Shown in pieces: positions 1 to 7,264 of a stretch of 23,281 nucleotides of DNA (its first letter is position 1; each line of letters starts with the position of its first letter). The translations under genes and the position numbers were made by a program. Origin of the DNA: a bacterium (GTDB lineage Bacteria > Chloroflexota > Dormibacteria > UBA8260 > Bog-877). The notes under the pieces were generated by a model. It made no database searches. It worked only from the letters and a program-made list of their open reading frames with translations, and had not been told where the DNA came from. The stretch is from contig JAJYWT010000113.1 of assembly GCA_021791345.1 (NCBI GenBank), positions 1-23,281 on the forward strand, read 5' to 3'.

Positions 1-1
1 C

Positions 2-487
2 CCCACCGACCCCGGAGTGCAGCTGGGCCCGCTCGCCCGCGCCGACCTGCGGGAGCAGCTGCAGGATCAGGTGTCGCGCTCGGTGCGCCAGGGCGCCGAG
101 ATCGTCCTCGGAGGGGTGCCGGAGGAGGGGCCGGGCTTCTTCTACCCGGCCACGGTGCTGACGGGCGTGACGCCGGAGATGGCGGTGTTCCAGGAGGAGA
201 CCTTCGGGCCGGTCGCCGCGTTCACCGCGTTCGCCGACGAGGCCGAGGCGGTCCGGCTGGCCAACCACCCTCGTTACGGGCTCGGGGGCAACGTCTGGAC
301 CTCGGACCCTGACCACGGCACCGCTCTCGCCCGGCAGCTCGACACCGGCGGGGTGTTCGTGAACGGCATGACCCACTCCGATGCGCGCATCCCCTTCGGG
401 GGGGTGAAGCGCAGCGGCTACGGAAGAGAGCTGGCCAGCTTCGGGATCAGAGAGTTCACCAACATCCAGACGGTGTGGCGCCCTTAG
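2..487 (+). CDS. NAD(P)-dependent aldehyde dehydrogenase, C-terminal part (5' end outside the window)
   Basis: This is the last ~161 codons of an aldehyde dehydrogenase, which oxidises an aldehyde to the acid with NAD(P)+. The open frame runs to the left edge, reading PTDPG before the stretch QLGPLARADL, so the true start lies outside the window and the GTG at 17 is internal. Visible family motifs are QLGPLA, EETFGPVA (the conserved C-terminal ALDH motif), GLGGNVWT, and a closing block with PFGGVKRSGYGRE. The catalytic Cys and Glu would lie upstream and cannot be checked. The closing block resembles the succinate-semialdehyde dehydrogenase branch, but substrate cannot be assigned from this part alone. 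It converges on the minus-strand regulator gene ending at 553. Confidence 0.93.
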   Translation, partial: PTDPGVQLGPLARADLREQLQDQVSRSVRQGAEIVLGGVPEEGPGFFYPATVLTGVTPEMAVFQEETFGPVAAFTAFADEAEAVRLANHPRYGLGGNVWTSDPDHGTALARQLDTGGVFVNGMTHSDARIPFGGVKRSGYGRELASFGIREFTNIQTVWRP

Positions 488-518
488 ACCCAAGCCGATC
501 CCGACCCCGGCCGGACGC

Positions 519-532
519 CCCCGATCTCGGGG
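519..532. terminator. Short GC hairpin between convergent genes, possible bidirectional terminator
   Basis: CCCCG (519-523) and CGGGG (528-532) form a 5-bp stem with an ATCT loop in the 65-bp gap between the convergent aldehyde dehydrogenase and regulator genes. There is no T tract on either side, so termination is inferred mainly from position. Confidence 0.3.
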
Positions 533-552
533 TCCTTCGCGGCGGCCCCCAC

Positions 553-1599
553 TCACAGACTCTCACCCAGGATGGCGGTCCCATAACCGGGCAAGGCCGA
601 CAGTTGGCGCTCCAAGGCCGGATGTCCGAGCCCGTTGAGCAGAGCGGTAAGCTCCTCGCTGCCGGCCTTGTCATCCGGCACGAAGATCACCGAGCTCTGC
701 GCGGACAGCCCCAAGAAGCCAAGGCCCAGGGCGAGCGCGGCCGGCTCGGTGGCGATCCCGAAGTCGGCGCCGAGATCGGCCACGGCCGAGGCGACGGGGA
801 GATGACCGCGGTAACGGCTCTCGTAGCCGGGCACCGCGTCGGAGCCGAGCTCCTGCAGGTGGTTGTCCAGGAGCTGCCGCGCCTCGGATCCCGGCTCCCG
901 GTTGGCGAGGCGGAGCCGGCGCCCGACCGCTGCCTCCAGGGTCAATGCCTGGGTGTCAGGGCGGAAGACGATCCCCTCCTCCCAGCTCGCGAACCCGAGC
1001 GCCGAATGGCCCGCCAGCACCGGCAACCGCTGAGCGGGGGCATGGGCCGCGGCCGCGTGCACCAATCCCCGGCTGAGCAACTCCAGCGCCCGCTGGCTTC
1101 CGCATGGCCACCAGACCAGGCGCAGCTCCGACCCGGTGGCGCTCAGCCCCTCGGCCAAAAGGGGAAGCGCCGGGTCACAACCGGCGACCAGCAGGATTCG
1201 TTCCGCGGGCATCGCCCCCAGCGCCACCCCCCCTGACTGGAGACGAGCGCTGCTGGCGCCGAACCCTGCGACTGCCGCCAGCGAGCCCTCCTGCGGCACC
1301 GCCACCAGCCTGCCGAAGACCTGCGCCAGCAGGGCCCGTCCCGAGGGGCCGGCGGGCTCGGCCAGCCCCTCGACCGCGAGCGTCTGCTCTCGCTCCGCGT
1401 CACCGAACAGCTGCTCCACGGTGCGCTGAACCGCGGCGGCGAGCCGCAGTGCGACCCCCAGGGACGGCGTCCACTCCCCCGCCTCGATCCCGGCGACCGC
1501 CTGTCGGCTGACGCCGCACCGGGCCGCCAGCTCCGCCTGCGACATCCCCTTGCCCAGGCGCGCGAGCCGCAGCCGTCTTCCGAGCCCGGACTCAGGCAT
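553..1599 (-). CDS. XRE-type HTH regulator fused to a periplasmic-binding-protein-like sensor domain (Mo/W-responsive one-component regulator)
   Basis: A cytoplasmic regulator of about 348 residues. Residues 5-64 are a lambda-repressor/XRE helix-turn-helix, with GMSQAELAARCGVSRQAVAG (residues 18-37) as the DNA-binding core. The rest is a periplasmic-binding-protein-like sensor (PBP_like, PF12727 type), recognisable by the stretch RLANREPGSEARQLLD. Such fusions usually sit beside molybdate or tungstate transporters and are thought to bind the oxyanion or cofactor. It is the last gene of the minus-strand transporter operon and overlaps the ATPase gene by 8 bp. I chose the ATG at 1599 because GGGAG lies 6 nt upstream; a TTG at 1605 is in frame but the same GGGAG abuts it directly. 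Ligand identity is inferred from context. The target operator may be the repeat near 4312-4328. Confidence 0.88.
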   Translation of the reverse strand: MPESGLGRRLRLARLGKGMSQAELAARCGVSRQAVAGIEAGEWTPSLGVALRLAAAVQRTVEQLFGDAEREQTLAVEGLAEPAGPSGRALLAQVFGRLVAVPQEGSLAAVAGFGASSARLQSGGVALGAMPAERILLVAGCDPALPLLAEGLSATGSELRLVWWPCGSQRALELLSRGLVHAAAAHAPAQRLPVLAGHSALGFASWEEGIVFRPDTQALTLEAAVGRRLRLANREPGSEARQLLDNHLQELGSDAVPGYESRYRGHLPVASAVADLGADFGIATEPAALALGLGFLGLSAQSSVIFVPDDKAGSEELTALLNGLGHPALERQLSALPGYGTAILGESL

Positions 1600-2548
1600 C
1601 GCCAACTCCCGGATGTGAGGGGAAGAACACTGGCTCCGGCGTCACCACCTCGACTTCGGCGCCGACCTCAAGGGGGGAGTCGCAGTGGAGGTGCGCGCGG
1701 CCGGTCCACGGGCCGGTCGCCGCGAACTCGATGTCGAAGCGCCCCCCGAACGGGCGGCAGCCCACAACTGAGGCCCCGACCCGCAGGGCGTCCTGGCCGT
1801 CCGCCCGGCTCAGGTCGGGGTGGACGGCCAGCACCTGGTCCCCGATGGAGAGCCACCCCCGATACCCCATGGCCTGAGCGACGACCCGGGTCGCGGGCCG
1901 TCTCAGGAGCTCCAGGGGGGATCCCATCTGGGCGATCCGGCCGTGGTCGATGACCGCGATGCGATCTGCGAACGCCTGAGCCTCGTCGAGGCGGTGGGTC
2001 ACCAGGATGGCGCCCTCCGGGAGGGATTCGACAAGTTCGCGCACCAGCTGCAGCAGCTCCTCGGCGAGCGGGCGGTCGAGCGCAGCGAACGGCTCATCCA
2101 GACAGAGGGTCCGACAGCCGGCCGCGATCGCTCGGGCCAGGGCGACCCGGCGCCGCTCACCCTCGGAGAGTCTGGCCGGGCGGCTCTCCAGGAGTCGACC
2201 CAGGCCGAGCGCGACCGCGTGCCGACGGGCGGCTGCGGGATTGGCACGCGGTGAGTAGCACACGTTCTGGAAGGCGGTGAGATGCGGGAAGAGGGCGGCA
2301 CTGCCACCGACCAGCGCCACCCCCCGGTCCCGCGGGGGGACAGGCCGCTGCCCCGCCCGGGAGAGAAGGCGGTCTCCCAGCCAGATCTCACCTCGGGAGA
2401 GCGGCACAAAGCCGGCGATGGCCTCCAGGGTGGTGGTCTTCCCCGCCCCCGACGCCCCCAGCAGCGCGAGGCGCTCCCCCGCCTGGAGCCGGAGGGCGAC
2501 GCTCACCGCGAAGTCCCGCCGTGCAACCTCAAAGTCGGCGACGAGCAC
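1592..2548 (-). CDS. Molybdate/tungstate ABC transporter ATP-binding protein
   Basis: The 318-residue cytoplasmic ATPase powers oxyanion import through the permease encoded just upstream. Visible are Walker A GASGAGKTT (31-39), an ABC signature in the variant form LSEGE (127-131), Walker B LCLDEP with catalytic Glu152, and the switch His185 in ILVTH. A C-terminal TOBE-like domain of about 85 residues (~235-310) is typical of ModC/WtpC-type ATPases. One oddity: the Q-loop glutamine, normally four residues before LFPHL, is Gly82 here (LVGGSAALFPHL). The GTG start at 2548 overlaps the permease gene by 20 bp, and the 3' end overlaps the regulator start by 8 bp, so the four genes look co-transcribed. 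Molybdate versus tungstate cannot be decided from the ATPase. Confidence 0.93.
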   Translation of the reverse strand: MLVADFEVARRDFAVSVALRLQAGERLALLGASGAGKTTTLEAIAGFVPLSRGEIWLGDRLLSRAGQRPVPPRDRGVALVGGSAALFPHLTAFQNVCYSPRANPAAARRHAVALGLGRLLESRPARLSEGERRRVALARAIAAGCRTLCLDEPFAALDRPLAEELLQLVRELVESLPEGAILVTHRLDEAQAFADRIAVIDHGRIAQMGSPLELLRRPATRVVAQAMGYRGWLSIGDQVLAVHPDLSRADGQDALRVGASVVGCRPFGGRFDIEFAATGPWTGRAHLHCDSPLEVGAEVEVVTPEPVFFPSHPGVGDA

Positions 2549-3338
2549 GGGCGCTCCAGACGTACGCCGCCACAGGGAGCGGCAGGGCCACCAGCAGCAG
2601 CAGCAGCGCGAACGGGAGCGCCGATTCCAGGCCGGTCTCCTGCAACGTGGTCCAGATCTGCAGGGGCAACCCGAATGGGTGGTACGCGATGATCAGGACC
2701 GCCCCGAAGGCACCCATCGCCCGGGCCCAGGTCACCGCCAGGCTGGAGGCCAGCCCCGGCGCCGCCAGGGGCAGGGTCACCCGTCGCAGGGTTCGGGAAG
2801 GGCGGTCTCCCAGCAGGCTTGCGGCTCGCTCCAGGTCCGGGTCCACGGCCGCGAAGGCGGCCTCCGCACCCAGCACGTAGTAGGGAACCGCCTCGTAGAT
2901 CTCGGCGACCACCAGGGCGAAGAAGGTGTCCGCCGCGGTCAGGTGTACCCCGGCCAGCACGTGCCCGATCGGGGTTGCCGGCCCGACCATGAACACCAGC
3001 AGCAGCCCGATCACCAGCGGAGGCGTGAGCAGGGGCAGCAGCAGACCCGCCTCCCAGACCCGCCCCCAGGGCAGACGATCGCGCGCGAGCATGTAGGCCA
3101 AAGGGGTGCCCAGCAGCAGGATGGCCCCGACCGCCAGGGCCGACGCCTCCACGGAGACCTCCAGTGGCACCAGGGCGCCGGGCTGGCCCAGGGCCTCCAG
3201 CAAGCCTCCCCAGGAGAGGTGCGCGGCCAGAGTTATCACCGGCCCCAGAACCGCCACCCACACGACCCCGGCCCCCAGGACCGCCAGGGCGGTGCTCGGC
3301 CCCGCGAGGCGGATCTTGCGGGACGGAGCCGCGATCAC
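2529..3338 (-). CDS. Molybdate/tungstate ABC transporter permease
   Basis: A 269-residue integral membrane protein of the binding-protein-dependent transport (MetI-like) family, forming the transmembrane channel with the neighbouring ATPase. Hydrophobic helices alternate with short loops throughout. The EAA coupling loop is visible as EAAFAAVDPDLERAASLLGD, continuing to the conserved LP in VTLPLAAPG, and the ModB/WtpB-like WARAMGAFGAVLI follows. The start is a GTG at 3338 that forms a 4-bp GTGA overlap with the stop of the binding-protein gene, indicating translational coupling. The C-terminus ends on Arg/Lys-rich residues facing the cytoplasm. Family assignment is firm; substrate follows from the adjacent WtpA-like protein. 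Confidence 0.93.
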   Translation of the reverse strand: MIAAPSRKIRLAGPSTALAVLGAGVVWVAVLGPVITLAAHLSWGGLLEALGQPGALVPLEVSVEASALAVGAILLLGTPLAYMLARDRLPWGRVWEAGLLLPLLTPPLVIGLLLVFMVGPATPIGHVLAGVHLTAADTFFALVVAEIYEAVPYYVLGAEAAFAAVDPDLERAASLLGDRPSRTLRRVTLPLAAPGLASSLAVTWARAMGAFGAVLIIAYHPFGLPLQIWTTLQETGLESALPFALLLLLVALPLPVAAYVWSARARRRL

Positions 3339-4300
3339 CTGGCCAGGCGGCGAATGCCGGCGGGAGCGGCGGCCGAGTCCCCCAGCAGCTGGACCGGCGG
3401 GGTCGCGTATCCCTCCCGCGCCAGGATCTGCCGCCCGCGGTGACCCGCCAGGAACTCGATGAAGGCTGTCGCCGCTGGGGAACCGCGTCCCAACATGGTC
3501 GCCTCGATGTCGAGCAGCGAGCCGTGCACCACCTCGTTCGCACCAATCCGCAGGTGAGCCGCCCGGTAGTCGGCCAGGTCCTTCGGGTCCCCGAAGTTGA
3601 TGGCGGCCGGGAGGGAGATGAACGGCAGATGGAGTTGGAGGGCCTCCGACTCGAAGGCGCTGGCCGCGTCCAGCTGGCCCGCCTGAAGCTGCGCCTCCAA
3701 CGAGGTCTCGGGATACAGCTGCGCGCCAGGGTCACTCCCACCAAGGTCCTGCGTCGCCACGGCCGGGGACAGATGGTAGAGCTTGACCGCCAGCCCCACC
3801 ATCATCGCGAAGGCCTGCCCCTGAGGATCCGTCGCCGGGTCGGTCCGGCCGAGCCTAAAGCCCGGACGCGCCATCAGGGTGAAGAGGTCGCTTAGCGGCA
3901 GCTGGCGCTCGCGGATCCGGTTCAGGCTCACCGAGTAGGGGCCATGAGCGTAGTACGCCACCACCAGCGGGCTGGATGCGATGCGCACAGCCCAGCGCGT
4001 GTACCTGGGCTCGAGCAGCGCCAGCGGGCCGGGCCCGACCGAGATGAAGACGTTGGGGTGGATCTCCCCGGAGATGACCTCCTGAGCGAGGCCCAAACTG
4101 CCGCCGCCGCGCCCCTGGTATCCGTATCCGTCGTCCCGGGTGAACTCGGGCCCCAGGTACTTGGACATCACCAGCTGCAGTGATCCGGCGAAGGCGACAT
4201 CAACACTGCCGCTACGCACGGACGCGCCGGCGGTCGAGCCGCACCCAGCCAGCGCAGAGGCCAGGATCGTCGACGCCACCACCACCATCCATTTCCCCAC
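3335..4300 (-). CDS. WtpA/ModA-type tungstate/molybdate-binding lipoprotein
   Basis: The extracytoplasmic substrate-binding component, 321 residues. A signal peptide with Lys3 and a hydrophobic core ends in the lipobox LAGC (Cys20), so the mature protein is probably lipid-anchored. Diagnostic blocks are FAGSL (37-41), GGSLGLAQEVISGE (67-80), NVFISVGP (83-90) and GRTDPATDPQG (151-161). The last is characteristic of the WtpA/archaeal-type class that binds WO4 or MoO4 octahedrally. Asp158 and Glu217 (in SAFESEA) are candidate protein ligands by comparison with that class. The start is a GTG at 4300; an in-frame ATG at 4288 has GGGGA 5 nt upstream but would lose the only positive charge of the signal peptide. 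It is first in the operon. Tungstate versus molybdate is unresolved. Confidence 0.9.
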   Translation of the reverse strand: MGKWMVVVASTILASALAGCGSTAGASVRSGSVDVAFAGSLQLVMSKYLGPEFTRDDGYGYQGRGGGSLGLAQEVISGEIHPNVFISVGPGPLALLEPRYTRWAVRIASSPLVVAYYAHGPYSVSLNRIRERQLPLSDLFTLMARPGFRLGRTDPATDPQGQAFAMMVGLAVKLYHLSPAVATQDLGGSDPGAQLYPETSLEAQLQAGQLDAASAFESEALQLHLPFISLPAAINFGDPKDLADYRAAHLRIGANEVVHGSLLDIEATMLGRGSPAATAFIEFLAGHRGRQILAREGYATPPVQLLGDSAAAPAGIRRLAR

Positions 4301-4311
4301 TGCGCAAGTAA

Positions 4312-4328
4312 GACTAGCATGTGACTAG
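4312..4328. promoter_or_regulatory. Helically phased direct repeat upstream of the Mo/W transporter operon (candidate operator)
   Basis: The hexamer GACTAG occurs at 4312-4317 and again at 4323-4328, an 11-bp period that puts both on one face of the helix. On the minus strand it reads CTAGTC twice, and the copy nearer the gene supplies a TAGTCT hexamer of the TANNNT -10 type, 10 nt before the GTG start. It is the obvious place for the operon's own regulator to bind, but this is inference from position. Confidence 0.4.
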
Positions 4329-4340
4329 AACCGCTTGCTG

Positions 4341-4455
4341 AGCGCTCACCGACGGATAGGGTGAAGAGCGCTGCCGAGCTGCACCGGGCGGTGGTCAGAC
4401 CGGGGCGACCCCGGGACTGAGGTGGGGCACCAGTGCCCCCGCTGCTTCCAGCGGG
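4341..4455. other. Cluster of four consecutive hairpin-forming inverted repeats in a divergent intergenic region
   Basis: Four dyads follow each other with little space between them. (a) AGCGC+TCACC (4341-4350) pairs with GGTGA and GCGCT (4360-4364, 4368-4372), with a 3-nt bulge. (b) TCAG+CCGGGG (4395-4398, 4400-4405) pairs with CCCCGG+CTGA (4409-4414, 4417-4420) around a CGA loop. (c) GGGGCAC (4424-4430) and GTGCCCC (4433-4439) are separated by 2 bp. (d) CCCGCTG (4438-4444) and CAGCGGG (4449-4455) close a CTTC tetraloop. Transcribed leftward they would be the leader of the Mo/W transporter mRNA; rightward, a small RNA ahead of the DUF1707 gene. GC-rich DNA makes short hairpins common, so function is unproven. 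Confidence 0.4.
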
Positions 4456-4502
4456 ATGGGCATCACCGCCGGCGCCCAGCGGCCCGACCGTGGGATGGCC
4501 TC

Positions 4503-4508
4503 TAAACT
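4503..4508 (+). promoter_or_regulatory. -10 element TAAACT of a probable leaderless promoter
   Basis: TAAACT ends 6 nt before the ATG at 4515, which would put the transcription start on or next to the A of the ATG. No Shine-Dalgarno sequence precedes this start. No clear -35 hexamer is visible. The same spacing recurs at 13674 and 23226. Confidence 0.6.
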
Positions 4509-4514
4509 GCGCAC

Positions 4515-5150
4515 ATGGACGACTTCGTCGCCCCGCGTGCCGGTGTCCCCAGCCCGCTGGCCTCGGACGTGGATCGGGAGCGCGCGGTGGGGCTGATGAG
4601 CGATGCGTGTTCCGACGGGCGGCTGGGGCTCGAGGAATTCTCCCGCCGCGTGGAGAGCGCTCTTAGCGCTCGGACGCTCGCCGATCTCAGCCGCCTGACG
4701 GTGGACATCGATACGCCGCCAGCATCGCTGGCGCGGTCACGGAAACCTCGGAACGCCAAGTGGTTCATCGCGGTGATGGCCTCCACCGTGCGACGTGGAC
4801 GCTGGCACCTGCGCCCCTTCTCGCGGGTCGTCGCGGTGATGGGTGAGTGCGTCCTGGATCTCCGCCAGGTCGAGGTCGAGACCCGCCAGAGCCACATCCT
4901 GGCCGTGGCGCTGATGGGCTCCATCCAGGTGATCGTGCCTGAGGGAATCGACGTCGACCTATCGGGCGCGGCCGTCATGGGCAGCAAGGAGCTTCGGGGA
5001 GGCTCCACGCGACCGCTGCCGGGGTCCCCGACCGTCCACGTCACCTGCTGTGCCCTCATGGGCGAGGTCCAAGTCCGAGTCAAGCAACTGAAGGAGCTGG
5101 CCGCCGGCGATGGGCCCGATCCCGGTGGGGTGGCGCGCCTTCAAAGCTGA
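4515..5150 (+). CDS. DUF1707 (SHOCT-like) protein with C-terminal LiaF-like domain
   Basis: A 211-residue protein. The N-terminus (~16-65) matches the DUF1707/SHOCT-like domain: VDRERAVGLMSDACSDGRLG then a LEEFSRRVESALSARTLADL block, close to the family pattern of a short helical domain after a conserved Asp-Arg-Glu. The C-terminal half, with three spaced MG-containing strands (VAVMGECVLDL, ALMGSIQVIVPEG, AVMGSKE, ALMGEVQV), matches the beta-helical cell-wall-active-antibiotic response (LiaF/YvqF C-terminal) domain. There is no clear signal peptide or transmembrane helix, so it is probably cytoplasmic or peripheral. The ATG follows a TAAACT box by 6 nt, suggesting a leaderless mRNA. The gene stands alone, divergent from the Mo/W operon. 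A role in envelope-stress sensing is inferred from the family only. Confidence 0.85.
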   Translation: MDDFVAPRAGVPSPLASDVDRERAVGLMSDACSDGRLGLEEFSRRVESALSARTLADLSRLTVDIDTPPASLARSRKPRNAKWFIAVMASTVRRGRWHLRPFSRVVAVMGECVLDLRQVEVETRQSHILAVALMGSIQVIVPEGIDVDLSGAAVMGSKELRGGSTRPLPGSPTVHVTCCALMGEVQVRVKQLKELAAGDGPDPGGVARLQS

Positions 5151-5616
5151 GATCTCACGCCACGGGCCCCCGGTGGGCCCCGCGACTGCTGGTCGCACCT
5201 GGTGACCTTCATGTTCTGGCACAGGATGGGACCTGGCGAGATGGATTTCAGAGCCAGGACCGACGCCGGCTGCCGAGGCGGGAGCGGCTTGGCCGTCAGC
5301 CCCAGCGGCCGCCATTGGGCCGGCTCGCCTCATCCATGGCGACCGCTTGCGGTGCCACCTGGTGCGGCTTCGTCTTCGCTCTCGGACCGGCAGCGGCACG
5401 GCTTTGTCGGTGAACCAGAGGTGGTCAGCGCCGCTGTCAACCCTAGGGCCGGATACGCTACTCTTCGCTGGCCGAGTGCCCCAGGCCTGGCTGGAGATCG
5501 TTGTGGCACGATTCCTTCCAGGTCGCTGAGGTGCCCTGCCTTACGCCCTTCCCCCATCCCAAGTTCACTCGTTCGGGTCTGAAGCATCGGGCACATCGCG
5601 GCCCGGACTGTGCGCC
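5151..5616. other. 466-bp stretch without a recognisable gene
   Basis: I find no convincing gene here. Short open frames exist on both strands but none shows a recognisable domain, a ribosome site or a plausible composition. A GGGCCC (5164-5169) / GGGCCC (5175-5180) hairpin follows the DUF1707 stop and could be its terminator. TACGCT (5453-5458) and TACTCT (5458-5463) are weak -10 candidates for the downstream oxidoreductase. The segment around 5200-5400 has less biased composition than its neighbours and may be the remnant of a decayed gene or mobile element. I could not identify it. Confidence 0.5.
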
Positions 5617-7059
5617 ATGTGCGGCGCGGAAGGAGATCTGCAAGCCGTGGTCAGGCGGTCCCGCTTCGAATACGACCTCGTGGTGATCGGCCTCGGGTCG
5701 GCGGGGATGGTGGCGACTGACTTCGCCGCCAGGCTGGGGCTCAAAACTGCCGCGGTGGAGAGTTCTCGAGTTGGCGGAGACTGCTTGTGGACCGGCTGCG
5801 TCCCCAGCAAGAGCCTGCTGGCGGCGGCCGGCACCGCTCACACCATCCGCCGTGCCCATCGATTCGGCATCACCGCCACCGAGCCGGTGCTGGATCTGCC
5901 CACGATCTGGAATCGCATCGGCCAGGTCCAGGCCGAGGTCGCGGCGACCGATGACGATCCCGAGCGACTTCGGCAGACCGGCGCCGAAATCATCGTCGGC
6001 ACGCCGGCTCGGCTGGTGGGGCCGCACTCGGTCTCGGTGGGCGACAGGATCTTGAAAACTCGCTTCATTCTCGTCTGCACCGGCAGCCGGCCGGCGGTGC
6101 CGCCGCTTGCCGGCCTGGAGGACGTCGGGTTCATCACCAGCGAGACCTTCTTCGAGCTGAAGAGGGTGCCGCGGAGCCTCATCTTCATCGGCGGAGGGCC
6201 GATCTCTCTCGAGCTGGCCCAGGGCATGAGACGCTTGGGCGCAGAGGTCACGGTCCTGGAGGCGGCCGAACAGATCTTGACCCGCGAGGAGCCCGAGCTG
6301 GCGACCGCCCTGACGTCGCTGCTTCGACGGGAAGGCGTCGTGATCGAGACCGGAGTCCAGATCGATGCCGTCAGCGCCGATGGTGGCGCCAAGACGGTCA
6401 CCGGCCTGATCGCGGGCCAGAAGCGCAGATGGCAAGCCCAGGACATCTTCGTTGGCACCGGGCGGCAACCCAATGTCGATGGTCTGGGGCTGGAGGCACC
6501 GGGGGTCAGGGTGGGCCGGGCCGGGATCGCGGTGGATCGCGGCCTGCGCACCTCGGTGCGGAGTATCTACGCCTGCGGTGACGTGACCGGGGGCTATCTC
6601 TTCACCCACTCCGCCGGCCATGAGGCGGTGCAGGCCGTGAGGGGCATGTTCTTCCCTGGCCAAGGCAGGGCCCCTGAGCTGGTGCCGTGGTGCACCTTCA
6701 CCGACCCCCAGCTGGCGCATGCCGGACTCACAGCGGCCGAGGCGACCGCGACCATGCGCAGGGTCGCGGTCTGGCGCTCCCATCTGGAGAACTCAGATCG
6801 CGCCCGGGCCGACTCCGCAGGTGGCGGAGAGGTGGTCCTGGTCACCGCCGCACGCAGGCTGGTGGGGGCCCACATCCTCGCTCCCTGCGCCGGGGAGATG
6901 ATTCATGAGCTGGCCCTGGCGATCTCCCAGCGGCTGAAGATCGACGCCATCTACGGCCTGGTCCATGTGTATCCGACCTACTCGACGTCGGTCGGCACGG
7001 CAGCAGCCGAGGCCGGGCTCGAACAGGCGCGGCGCCTGCGCTGGCTGATTCGGCGCTAG
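5617..7059 (+). CDS. Pyridine nucleotide-disulfide oxidoreductase (MerA/dihydrolipoamide-dehydrogenase-like)
   Basis: A 480-residue class I FAD flavoprotein. The FAD site is VVIGLGSAG (22-30), the redox-active disulfide is Cys56-LWTG-Cys61 in GGDCLWTGCVPSK, the NAD(P) site is IGGGPISLEL (191-200), and a second FAD contact is YACGDVTGG (318-326). The C-terminal dimerisation domain lacks the lipoamide-dehydrogenase His-Glu dyad: the family pattern HPTxxE appears as YPTYST, with Tyr452 and Thr457 at those positions. There is no N-terminal HMA domain and no C-terminal Cys pair, so it is not a classical mercuric reductase either. The true substrate is unknown. The ATG at 5617 has no ribosome site; GTG at 5647 follows GGAAGGAG (5628-5635) by 11 nt and may be the real start, removing ten residues before the FAD fold. 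Confidence 0.9.
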   Translation: MCGAEGDLQAVVRRSRFEYDLVVIGLGSAGMVATDFAARLGLKTAAVESSRVGGDCLWTGCVPSKSLLAAAGTAHTIRRAHRFGITATEPVLDLPTIWNRIGQVQAEVAATDDDPERLRQTGAEIIVGTPARLVGPHSVSVGDRILKTRFILVCTGSRPAVPPLAGLEDVGFITSETFFELKRVPRSLIFIGGGPISLELAQGMRRLGAEVTVLEAAEQILTREEPELATALTSLLRREGVVIETGVQIDAVSADGGAKTVTGLIAGQKRRWQAQDIFVGTGRQPNVDGLGLEAPGVRVGRAGIAVDRGLRTSVRSIYACGDVTGGYLFTHSAGHEAVQAVRGMFFPGQGRAPELVPWCTFTDPQLAHAGLTAAEATATMRRVAVWRSHLENSDRARADSAGGGEVVLVTAARRLVGAHILAPCAGEMIHELALAISQRLKIDAIYGLVHVYPTYSTSVGTAAAEAGLEQARRLRWLIRR

Positions 7060-7264
7060 CGCAGAGGAGCCGCACCGGTCGGCGACGGGCGGATGGGAAC
7101 AGGAGGGGGGTGAACCGCCAGGCGGGCGGCGCCGACCACCTCACTCCCGCTGACACCACCTGCACCGGTCGGTCCATCGCCGCTCCGGCTGCCGCCCAAC
7201 CGCGTGCCGGGCAAGGAGAGGTGCAAGCCTTGTATCTGAGACCGTCCCCTGAAAGAATGTCGGC

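Noticed and set aside
7072..7171. Direct repeat GCACCGGTCGG at 7072-7082 and 7161-7171
   Set aside because: Only 11 bp, two copies, no associated gene, and the surrounding sequence is GC-rich; not enough to call an attachment site or element.
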